Below, in pieces: positions 18,703 to 26,611 of a stretch of DNA of 37,533 bases (its first letter is position 1; the number at the start of each line of letters is the position of its first letter). This stretch comes from Myxococcales bacterium (lineage in GTDB: Bacteria > Myxococcota_A > Polyangia > Palsa-1104), in the NCBI GenBank assembly GCA_003170275.1, contig PNAM01000019.1:1-37533 (forward strand), read 5' to 3'. The translations under genes and the position numbers were made by a program. The notes beneath the pieces are model-generated. The model ran no database searches. It worked only from the letters and a program-made list of their open reading frames with translations, and was not told where the DNA came from.

Positions 18703-21700
18703 ATGGCGACGACCGGACAGGTGATCGCCGGCCGTTACGAGCTGGTGAAGGAGCTCGGCGCCGGCGGAGTCGGGATCGTCTTTCGTGCGCACGATCGGCT
18801 CGCGGGCGGCGACGTGGCGCTCAAGCTGCTCAAGCGCCCAAAACTGGGCCCCCGCCCGCAGGCCGGGGTGGGTTGCGATGACCGTGGGTCGTCGCTGGTG
18901 CTGCGGCACGAGTTCCGCGCGATGACGCGCCTGTCGCACCCCAACCTGGTCGCCGTGCGCGACTACGGGCGCACCGACGCCGACGGCGGCGAGGACTACT
19001 TCACCATGGAGCTCGTCGAGGGCGTGGACCTCGACAAGCTGAAGAGCACGCTCAGCGTGATCGAGATCCGCTGGGTGCTGGGGCAGATCGCGCGCGCGCT
19101 CGCGTTCGTGCATTCGCGCGGGTTCGTGCACCGCGATCTGAAGCCGTCCAACGTGCGGCTGATCGCCGCGACCGTGCCCGGGTCGAACCGGTTTTCGCGC
19201 GCCAAGGTGATGGACCTCGGCCTCCTCGGTCACGCCGGCGAGCAGGCGACCCAGATCATCGGCACGCCGAGCTACCTGCCGCCCGAGGTGATCTTCGGCG
19301 GGATCGTCGACCGGCGCTCCGATTTCTACTCGCTCGGCGTGCTCGCCTACGAGCTGTGCGTCGGCAAGGTGCCGCACCAGATCGGCTCCTTGCGCGATCT
19401 GTACGACATCGACTTTCGCGCGCCGCACGATCCGCGCGCGCGCCGGCCCGACCTGCCCGACGATCTGGCGCGGCTGATCGTCGATCTGTTGGCGCTCGAT
19501 GCCAACCAGCGCCCGTACGACGCCGCGGAGATCGTCGATCGCCTGGGGCTGTCGCTCGACGAGACCACGCAGGCCAGCCAGCCGGCCGACGGCGTGGATG
19601 CGTCGTACCTGACCACCGCGGCGGTGGTGGGACGCGCCGCCGAGCTGGAGCGGCTGCGCGCGCTGTGGGACGACGCGCGCGCCGCGAAGTCGCGGGCGGC
19701 GATCATTCGCGGGCTGGCGGGCGCGGGCAAGACGCGGCTGTTACGCGAGTTCCTCGTCGAGGCCAAGCTCGACGGCGCGCTGGTGCTCGAGGCGGTCTGT
19801 CGCGATCGCGCCGAGGCGCCGTTCGCGGTGCTGCGCGCGCTGGTCGAGCCGCTCCTCTTGCAACCGTTCGCGCGCGAGGAGCTGTACCAGCTCGAGGAGG
19901 CGTCGCTGCTCGAGCGGCTGGTGCCGTCGGCGGCCGAGCTCACGCCGCGCCTGCCGGCGGGCAAGGAGTACCTCGATCCGGCGTTCGCGCGCGAGCAGGC
20001 GTTCCAGTTGGTGACGCGCTGGCTCGGCGCAGTGAGCCGCACGCGACCGGTGTTGCTCTCGGTCGACGACGTGCAGTGGTGCGATGCGGCCAGCCTCGAC
20101 GCGCTGCACGCGGTGCTCTCGGGCGGCGCGGACGCACGCATCCTGTTCCTCGGGACGGAGCGCAAGGAGGGCGAAGGTCTGTCGCGCATCGATCTGCCGG
20201 CGGAGGAGATCAGCATCGGTCCCCTGGCGAGCGCCGACGTGTGCGCGCTGCTCACCGCCATGTTCGGTGTGGCCGAGCCGCCCGATGCGCTGATCGATCA
20301 CCTGGTGCGCGCGTCGCAGGGAAACGCCTACTTCCTGATCGAGCTGGTGCGCTCGCTGCAGGAATCCGGGCAGATTCGCCGCGTGTCGGGCCGCTGGGAG
20401 CTGCCGGTGCGGCCGGTGGTCGAGCGGCTGCCCACCTCGCTCGAGGACGCCATCGATCGCCGCATCGAGCGCCTCTCGCCGGACGCGCGCAAGCTGGCCG
20501 ACGCGGCGTGCGTGCTCGAGTCGGAGCTGTCGACCGAGCTGATCCAGGCGTTGTTCTCGCGGCCCGGGCACCTCGACGACGACACGCTGTTCGACGCGAT
20601 CGACGAGCTGGTGCGCGCCGAGCTGTGGATCGGCTCGGCGGGCCGCTACCAGTTTCGTCACGCGCGCTGTCGCGAACGGCTCTACCGCCTCTTGTCACCG
20701 GCCGAGCTCGAGCAGCGTCACCTGGCCGCCGCCGAGACCCTGGCGCAGAGGGCCGACGCCAACGACCGGCGCGCCGCCGAGATCGGCGAGCACTTCGCGC
20801 GCGGACCGGCCAGCGCACGCGAGCGCGCGATCACCTATTTGTTGCGCGGGGCCGATCTGTTGTGGGACGCGCAGGCCTTCGCCGATCTGTTGCGCCCGCT
20901 CGAGCAGGCGCAGCTGCTGCTCGGCGACGACGATCCCCGCCTGCTGCTGGCGCTCAATCGGCTCGGCCGCGCGTGCTTCTACTCGGATCACCACCGCGCG
21001 GTCGACTACTTCGCGCGCCTGCGCAAGCACTACCTGGCGGTCGGCGTGTTCTCGTGGCTGCCGCGGCTGTCGCGCAACGTCGGCCGGCACCTCGCGCTGC
21101 TCGTGGTGGTGATCGCGAGCTGGTTCGCGTGCGCGTTGCGCGGGCGGCGCAAGTCGTTCGCCGGGCTCACCGAGAGCCTGCTCGGCGTGTTCACCTCGAG
21201 CGCGTTCTTGTCGGCGGCGCTCGCCTACACCGGCCGGCTCACCGACGCGCTCGAGGTCGGCCGCAGCCTCGAGCCGCTGGTGATCTCGAAGAAGAAGCTG
21301 CCCTACGCCGGGCGCATGATCTGCGAGTTCGTGCCGCGCAACTGGCAGGGCCGCTACGACGAGTCGAGCTACGCGATCGACGAGGCGCTGCGCTGCTTCG
21401 AGACCGACCAGAAGACGCCGATCGATCCGTTCGATCGCGCGGTGGCCACCTGCGGCGCGCTCACCGGGCTGGCGCTCAACGAGCTGTGGCGCGGGCGCAC
21501 CGACGTCGATGCGATCCTCGAGAAGCTCGAGCGCGCGATCGAAAAGAACGAGCTGTTCTTCGTGCGCATCATGTACCACGAAGCGATGCTCTGCTTGCGC
21601 ATCACCCGCGGGCAGATCGAAGAGGCCGAGAAGGAGTTCGCCGACGGCGTGGCGCTCAACCGCCGCGCCGGACACGTGCCGCTGATCGACGGGCACAATC

Positions 21701-22443
21701 GCGTGTGGCTGGCGCGCGCCTACTTCTCCGTCGGGCGGCTGCGCGAAGCCTACGATCTGGCGCGCGAGGTGATGGATCGCGAGGCCAAGAACCGCATGCT
21801 CTACGGCCTGGCGTCGGAGGTCTCGGGGCTGGTGAACCTGGCGTGGGGCCGGCTCGATCGTGCCGAGCTGCAGATGCGCCGCTGCCTGGCGGCAGGCCAG
21901 GACCCGGCGATGCGCTCGGGCCTGTTGGTGATCCGCGGGCACATCGGGCTCGGCGCGATCGAGATCGAGCGGCGCAACCTGCCGGCGGCGGTGAGCCACC
22001 TGCAGTCGGCGATCAAGCTCGCCTGCCAAAAGCCCTATCTCAACGAGATCGAGGAGGCCGCGGCGCAGCGGTTGGTGGCGCTGGTGGCCGCGATCCGCAA
22101 GGACGCGCCGGGCGCGCGCGCCGCGCTGGCCCGCGCCAACGAGCTCGCCAAGCTGGTCGCCAGCGGCGTGGCCACGCTCGACAACGGCCGCATGACCGCG
22201 CGCGTCGAGGCGATCTTGCGCGGCGAGACGCCCGGCCCGCTGATCGCCGCGTCGGTCTCCGGCGGCCGGCCCGATTCGTGGGACCGCTCCGGCCCCCCGC
22301 CGTCCACGCCGCCTTCAGATCCGAGCGATCGCATGGCGCTGGCCCACCCGACCCTGCCCTGGAGCAACGCAGCGACGGTCGACTCGGCCCCCATCAGCGT
22401 CGACGACACCCTCCCCGCCCCAAAAGATAACAAGCGGACTTAA
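18703..22443 (+). CDS. Ser/Thr protein kinase fused to AAA-type ATPase and TPR-like repeats (PknK-like)
   Basis: 1246 aa (1250 if the ATG at 18691 is used). The kinase domain spans about 10-285: Gly-loop GAGGVGIVF, Lys41 in VALKLL, catalytic HRDLKPSN from His143, MDLG (in place of DFG) at 170-173, and GTPSYLPPE in the activation segment. A Gly/Pro-rich insertion of about 20 residues sits between the beta3 Lys and the C-helix (RHEFRAM). An AAA/STAND-type ATPase follows, with Walker A GLAGAGKT at 337-344 and Walker B VLLSVDD near 450-456. From about 620 to 1190 the sequence is helical and TPR-like, with a hydrophobic stretch HLALLVVVIASWFACAL at 796-812. The tail (about 1190-1246) is disordered, Pro/Ser/Asp-rich. 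It probably phosphorylates partners in response to a signal sensed by the ATPase-TPR part. Confidence 0.93.
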   Translation: MATTGQVIAGRYELVKELGAGGVGIVFRAHDRLAGGDVALKLLKRPKLGPRPQAGVGCDDRGSSLVLRHEFRAMTRLSHPNLVAVRDYGRTDADGGEDYFTMELVEGVDLDKLKSTLSVIEIRWVLGQIARALAFVHSRGFVHRDLKPSNVRLIAATVPGSNRFSRAKVMDLGLLGHAGEQATQIIGTPSYLPPEVIFGGIVDRRSDFYSLGVLAYELCVGKVPHQIGSLRDLYDIDFRAPHDPRARRPDLPDDLARLIVDLLALDANQRPYDAAEIVDRLGLSLDETTQASQPADGVDASYLTTAAVVGRAAELERLRALWDDARAAKSRAAIIRGLAGAGKTRLLREFLVEAKLDGALVLEAVCRDRAEAPFAVLRALVEPLLLQPFAREELYQLEEASLLERLVPSAAELTPRLPAGKEYLDPAFAREQAFQLVTRWLGAVSRTRPVLLSVDDVQWCDAASLDALHAVLSGGADARILFLGTERKEGEGLSRIDLPAEEISIGPLASADVCALLTAMFGVAEPPDALIDHLVRASQGNAYFLIELVRSLQESGQIRRVSGRWELPVRPVVERLPTSLEDAIDRRIERLSPDARKLADAACVLESELSTELIQALFSRPGHLDDDTLFDAIDELVRAELWIGSAGRYQFRHARCRERLYRLLSPAELEQRHLAAAETLAQRADANDRRAAEIGEHFARGPASARERAITYLLRGADLLWDAQAFADLLRPLEQAQLLLGDDDPRLLLALNRLGRACFYSDHHRAVDYFARLRKHYLAVGVFSWLPRLSRNVGRHLALLVVVIASWFACALRGRRKSFAGLTESLLGVFTSSAFLSAALAYTGRLTDALEVGRSLEPLVISKKKLPYAGRMICEFVPRNWQGRYDESSYAIDEALRCFETDQKTPIDPFDRAVATCGALTGLALNELWRGRTDVDAILEKLERAIEKNELFFVRIMYHEAMLCLRITRGQIEEAEKEFADGVALNRRAGHVPLIDGHNRVWLARAYFSVGRLREAYDLAREVMDREAKNRMLYGLASEVSGLVNLAWGRLDRAELQMRRCLAAGQDPAMRSGLLVIRGHIGLGAIEIERRNLPAAVSHLQSAIKLACQKPYLNEIEEAAAQRLVALVAAIRKDAPGARAALARANELAKLVASGVATLDNGRMTARVEAILRGETPGPLIAASVSGGRPDSWDRSGPPPSTPPSDPSDRMALAHPTLPWSNAATVDSAPISVDDTLPAPKDNKRT

Positions 22444-22460
22444 CTTTTTAACTTTTCTGC

Positions 22461-24695
22461 TCAGAGCGCGAGATTCGGGTTCTGGGCGACGAAGACGGAC
22501 CACAGGGTGCCGAGGAACATCTTGCCGAAGCGGGCCATGGCGCTCGCTTTTTGCCCGGCGTCGTCGGTGCCGTGGACGCGGAAGGTGGTCATCTGCTTCA
22601 TGAAGTCCGGTAGGTGGATCTTGACGATGCCGGTCGCGACCACGTTGCCGTCGCGCGTCGAGCCCTCGCGGATCACCGTGTAGAGCGTCGAGGTCGCGCC
22701 CCACACGTCGAACCACCCGTGGTCCTTGACGTCCTTGAAGCCGTCGAGCACATACGGCTTGCCGTCGGCGCCGGTGAACGGCAACAGGTACAGCATGCGC
22801 CGCTCGGATGCGTTGCCCGTCGGCACGAACAGGTTGAACACGCCGTTCCTGGTCGGCGCGCCGTCGGGCCCGGTGAAGCCGGTCACGCGAATGGTCCCGT
22901 TGGTCACGCCCGGGTGGGTCTCGGCGTTGAGGAACTGATCGAGGTTGGTGAAGTTGATCTCGATGGTGTACTCGGCGGTCGCGCCCGCGTCCTGCGCCGC
23001 CTTCTCGGCGCCGGCGAAGTCGCTCGCGTCGGCGTAGCTCTTCATGAGGAAGCCCTTCATGTTCTCGGTGAGGCTCAGGCTGATCGGCGGCGTGGTGGTG
23101 GGCATGACTCCCCCTTTGGGTATCTTGAGCTGCGAGACCGGATCGACGATCGGAAGCGCGGCGGCCTTCTCGGGCGCCTGCCAGCGCGCATCGCCGGTCC
23201 AGCCACGAATGATCTGCTCGATGGCCCGCTCGGCGACGGCGGTGATGGTGTGCGACGGGTTGACGCCGGTGGCCGCCGGCAGCACTCCGCCGTCGAGCAC
23301 GTACAGCCCCGGGTAGTTGTAGACCTGGCCGGTCCCGTCGGTGACGCCGTGCGCGGCATCGTCGCCCATCGCGCAACCGCCGAGGTTGTGCACGGTGACC
23401 GGCACGTGCAACAGCCGCCACAGCGGATCGTACCCCACCGTGCCGCCCAGCGCGCGCGCCACGTCGGAGGCGAGCTGCTCCTGCGCGTCGTAGAGCGGCA
23501 GGTTCGAGCTCACGTCCCAGTGCACGCTCAGCTCGCCGGTCAGCGGCGAGATCGCGATGCTCCCGTTGGCTTGATCGCGGCCCATCGCCAGGAACACCGC
23601 CGTGCCGGGGCCGTAGGTCTGCGCCCCGCGGTGGCCGGTGCGATCGAGCAGGCGCACCAGGTTGGAGAACCCATCAGGGAAGCCGCCGTCCTGCAGGATG
23701 AACCACGACTCCTTGTCGTAGACCAGGCCGGTGGTGATGGTCGGTCCCTGGCAGGAGTCGAACGGCAGCTTGGCGTCGAACGCGAACGCGAGCAGGTCGC
23801 CGTTGCCCGAATATTTCTCGCCGAGCTGCGCGGAGATCTTCGGCAGCGTGCCCCACTGATCGCGGCAGCGGAGCAGCAGCTCGGTCGAGCTCACCGCGCC
23901 CGCGCACACGAACACGCGCTGCGCGTCGGTGTAGCCCTCCTGCACGCCGCCCGGCCCCCAGCTGCGAAAGTGCACGCGGTAGCCCCCGCCGTCGTTGGGC
24001 GCGATGCTCCACACCTCGCACTGCGTGGTCACGTCGGCGAGGTAGGCCTCGGCGAGCTTGAGGTAGTTGAGATCGAGCGTGTTCTTCGCGTGATCGTTGC
24101 AGCCGATGATGCACCCGCCGCAGTGATTGCAGCCGGTCTGTTGGGCGCCGAACTTGTTGGTCCGCTCGACGCCCGGCGCGCCGAAGCTCACCGCCAGGTT
24201 CGGCAGGCAGAACTGATCGGCCCGCCCGAGCGACGCGGCAACCTGCCGCAGCGTCCTGGTCTTGGCCGGCAGCTCGTTCTCCGGCACCGGCGTGATGTCG
24301 AGCATGTACGCCGCGAGATCATAATAAGGATCGAGCGTCGCGCGCGAGTAGCCGGCCGGCCAGCCGCCGGCGAACACCTCGGGCGGCGGCCGCAGGTGCA
24401 CGTTGGCGTAGATCAGCGAGCCGCCGCCGTAGCCCGCGGCCTGGACGATCTGCATCTGGTGGAACGGCTTCAGATCGACCAGCCCGTGATCGTTTCCCCA
24501 CAGCCAGCCGTCGAGCTTGTCGAAGTCGCGCGGGAACTCGCCGCGCCCGTAGCGCCGGCCGCGCTCGAGGAGGCCCACCGAAAAGCCCGCCTGCGCGAGC
24601 CGGCACGCCGCGACCGCACCGCCGAACCCCGAGCCGATCACCACCGCGTCGTAGCTCGCACGCACTGGCGCGCATGGTAAGCGCCGCGCGGCCAC
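22461..24695 (-). CDS. GMC-family flavin oxidoreductase (cholesterol-oxidase-like) with extra C-terminal domain
   Basis: 744 aa. An FAD-binding Rossmann motif near the start (YDAVVIGSGFGGAVAACRLAQ) is followed by LLERG. The cluster CNHCGGCIIGC (Cys189, 192, 195, 199) gives a CxxCxxCxxxC spacing like 4Fe-4S ferredoxins. The C-terminal FAD/active-site region reads HNLGGCAMG and YPGLYVLDGGVLPAATGVNPSHTITAVAERA, with the His/Asn expected in GMC enzymes. A further domain of about 240 residues (about 500-744; ISLSLTENMKGFL to the end) has no catalytic motif I recognise. It likely oxidises a sterol or other alcohol; substrate unknown. No signal peptide is evident. The start could also be the GTG at residue 11. 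It is divergent from the DUF362 gene and converges with the kinase gene across 17 AT-rich bases. Confidence 0.88.
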   Translation of the reverse strand: MAARRLPCAPVRASYDAVVIGSGFGGAVAACRLAQAGFSVGLLERGRRYGRGEFPRDFDKLDGWLWGNDHGLVDLKPFHQMQIVQAAGYGGGSLIYANVHLRPPPEVFAGGWPAGYSRATLDPYYDLAAYMLDITPVPENELPAKTRTLRQVAASLGRADQFCLPNLAVSFGAPGVERTNKFGAQQTGCNHCGGCIIGCNDHAKNTLDLNYLKLAEAYLADVTTQCEVWSIAPNDGGGYRVHFRSWGPGGVQEGYTDAQRVFVCAGAVSSTELLLRCRDQWGTLPKISAQLGEKYSGNGDLLAFAFDAKLPFDSCQGPTITTGLVYDKESWFILQDGGFPDGFSNLVRLLDRTGHRGAQTYGPGTAVFLAMGRDQANGSIAISPLTGELSVHWDVSSNLPLYDAQEQLASDVARALGGTVGYDPLWRLLHVPVTVHNLGGCAMGDDAAHGVTDGTGQVYNYPGLYVLDGGVLPAATGVNPSHTITAVAERAIEQIIRGWTGDARWQAPEKAAALPIVDPVSQLKIPKGGVMPTTTPPISLSLTENMKGFLMKSYADASDFAGAEKAAQDAGATAEYTIEINFTNLDQFLNAETHPGVTNGTIRVTGFTGPDGAPTRNGVFNLFVPTGNASERRMLYLLPFTGADGKPYVLDGFKDVKDHGWFDVWGATSTLYTVIREGSTRDGNVVATGIVKIHLPDFMKQMTTFRVHGTDDAGQKASAMARFGKMFLGTLWSVFVAQNPNLAL

Positions 24696-24742
24696 GACGC
24701 AAAAACTTGCGGCTTCTCCTCGCGCAATCGGACAATCCGGCG
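24696..24742. promoter_or_regulatory. Divergent promoter region, GMC oxidoreductase / DUF362 fusion
   Basis: A 47-base gap between the two divergent starts. It holds GCAAAAACTTGCGG (24701-24714), in which GCAA and TTGC form a small inverted repeat around AAAC; this may be an operator. No clear -35/-10 pair is visible. A start at 24674 for the rightward gene would abolish the gap and is not favoured. Confidence 0.3.
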
Positions 24743-26611
24743 ATGGTCGTGATCACCACGCGGCTTCGGCCGTTCAACCTGATCTTGTGCGCGATCGCCG
24801 CCGCGCTGGCCGCCGCCGTGCTCACCGTCGAGGGATACCTCGCGCGCGTCGATGTGTGGTTCGCGCTGTTCGGGGTGGTGGTGCTGGCCGGCGCGGCGAT
24901 CGCCTCGCTTCGCTTTCTGTCCACCCGTCGCTGGCTGGCGCTGTTCTGCACCGCCGGCGCGTTCGGCCTGGTCACGCAGCGGGTCGGCGTGGGCGTGGGC
25001 GCGTGGCACTACACCAACCACGCAGGCACCTACGGCTTCGTGTTCTTCGCGTTCGGCTTCGGCAGCCTGTTCATCTACGGCGTGGCCTCGCTGCTCACCA
25101 ACTTCTTCTTGCCGCGCCGCCTGCACCACCCGCCGGTGAGCGTAGCGCTGGTGATCCTGCTCGGCGCGCTGGTGCTGTTCGCAGGCACCGGCTACGGCGC
25201 AAACCGGGCGTTCGCGCTCTACTACGCCGCGTTGATCGCGTTCGCGCTCCTGTTCAGCGCGTTGGCGCGCACGCAGACGATCGTGGCGGTCGCGCTCGCG
25301 TCGGCCGGCTTCGGCCTGCTCGCCGAGAGCCTGGGCGCGCACTCGCACCTGTGGCAGTTCGAGGGTCACGGGCCGCCGCTGTGGCTGATCGCGATCTCGT
25401 GGCCGTTCGAAGGCATCCTGCACTTTGGTCTCTCGTCGCTGCTGGTGCGCGAGAGCCCGGATCCGCCGCGGCTGTACACGCGCGAGCCGCACCAGTTCGC
25501 GCTGCGCCCCACGCATCCGATGGCGGTGACCGCGGCGAACTGCAAGGTGGTCGTGCGTCGCGGCTCCGACGACAAGCGCGGGCTGCTCGACGACGTGCTC
25601 GCCGCCACCGGCTTCTTCGCGCTGCTCGAGCGCAAGCAGGCGGCGTCGGGGAGATCGCGCGCGGACTTCCGCATCGCGCTCAAGCCGAACTTCATGTTCA
25701 TGTACTCCAAGGCCGATCACTCCACCTTCACCGACCCCGAGCTGGTCGAGCACCTGATCGATCGCCTGGTGCAGCGCGGCTTTCCCAACGTCGCGATCGT
25801 CGAGGCGCAGAGCTGCTACGGCAACGAGTTCGCCAAGCGCGAGGTGGCGCACGTCGCCGCGTACGTCGGCTACGGCGCCAAGAACTATCGCGTGGTCGAT
25901 CTCACGCTCGAGAAGGTGCCGCACACTTTTCCGCCGCCGCTCGGCGCGCACGCGGTCGGCCCGACCTGGCGCGACGCCGACTTTCGCATCTCGTTCGCCA
26001 AGAACAAGACCCACACCTGGGCCGTCTACACGCTCACCATCAAGAACATCTACGGCGCGCTCGCCGAGCAGGACAAGCTCCTCGAGTACCACAACCGCCG
26101 CGAGATCTACCCGCCCACCATCTGCATGCTGCTCGACTTCCCGGTCGACTTCGGCCTCGTCGATGCGTTCTATTCCGCCGACGGACCGTTCGGCATCTTC
26201 GCCGACCGCGAGCCCAACTACACGCAAACGATCCTCGGCGGCGAGAACCTGCTGGCGGTCGATTGGGTGGGCGCGACCTTGATGGGCCTCGACCCGCTGA
26301 AGAGCCGCTACATGCAGCTCGCGGTGCAGGCCTTCGGCACGCCCGCGCCGCAAGTCGACGGCGATCTGGTGCCGTACGCGCCGTGGGTCAACGTGCCCGA
26401 CGCGCTGCTCGACGCCGTCGACGCCGGCGAGGAGATGTACGGCTTCACCTCGCTGGTGTTCCACCTCATGAACCGCATGGACGGCGTGTTTCCGCGCAAG
26501 CCGCATTCGCTGCCGTGGCGGCTCACGCGCCTGTTGCTCGAGCCGCTGCGCGCGCGCATCTTCGTCGATCCGCTCGGCGCCGACGGCAAGAAGGATCCGA
26601 CGCTCAAATGA
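24743..26611 (+). CDS. Polytopic membrane domain fused to DUF362
   Basis: 622 aa from the ATG at 24743, where the hydrophobic N-terminus begins; an in-frame ATG at 24674 adds 23 polar residues. Residues 1 to about 240 contain about seven or eight hydrophobic segments (LILCAIAAALAAAVLTV, GFVFFAFGFGSLFIYGVASLL and others) and several Trp/His-containing loops. From about 265 to the end the sequence matches DUF362: a KPNFMF motif, then ELVEHLIDRLVQRGFPNVAIVEA, then ADFRISFAKNKTHTWAVYTLTIKNIYGAL. DUF362 proteins often carry ferredoxin domains; none is present here. The role of DUF362 is unknown to me. The stop overlaps the next ATG (ATGA), so the phosphoesterase is translationally coupled. Confidence 0.82.
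   Translation: MVVITTRLRPFNLILCAIAAALAAAVLTVEGYLARVDVWFALFGVVVLAGAAIASLRFLSTRRWLALFCTAGAFGLVTQRVGVGVGAWHYTNHAGTYGFVFFAFGFGSLFIYGVASLLTNFFLPRRLHHPPVSVALVILLGALVLFAGTGYGANRAFALYYAALIAFALLFSALARTQTIVAVALASAGFGLLAESLGAHSHLWQFEGHGPPLWLIAISWPFEGILHFGLSSLLVRESPDPPRLYTREPHQFALRPTHPMAVTAANCKVVVRRGSDDKRGLLDDVLAATGFFALLERKQAASGRSRADFRIALKPNFMFMYSKADHSTFTDPELVEHLIDRLVQRGFPNVAIVEAQSCYGNEFAKREVAHVAAYVGYGAKNYRVVDLTLEKVPHTFPPPLGAHAVGPTWRDADFRISFAKNKTHTWAVYTLTIKNIYGALAEQDKLLEYHNRREIYPPTICMLLDFPVDFGLVDAFYSADGPFGIFADREPNYTQTILGGENLLAVDWVGATLMGLDPLKSRYMQLAVQAFGTPAPQVDGDLVPYAPWVNVPDALLDAVDAGEEMYGFTSLVFHLMNRMDGVFPRKPHSLPWRLTRLLLEPLRARIFVDPLGADGKKDPTLK

Noticed and set aside
19356..22430. A 1024-codon frame in the same direction as the kinase gene
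   Set aside because: It is the shifted frame of the kinase gene, with Arg/Ala/Gly-rich translation and no motifs.
22437..22460. TTAACTTTTTAACTTTT between convergent genes as an intrinsic terminator
   Set aside because: It is AT-rich with a direct repeat but has no GC stem, so I do not call a terminator.
24787..26607. A long upstream extension of the phosphoesterase frame
   Set aside because: It runs out of frame through the DUF362 gene and is Arg-rich and domain-free. The ATGA overlap at 26608 is the natural start.
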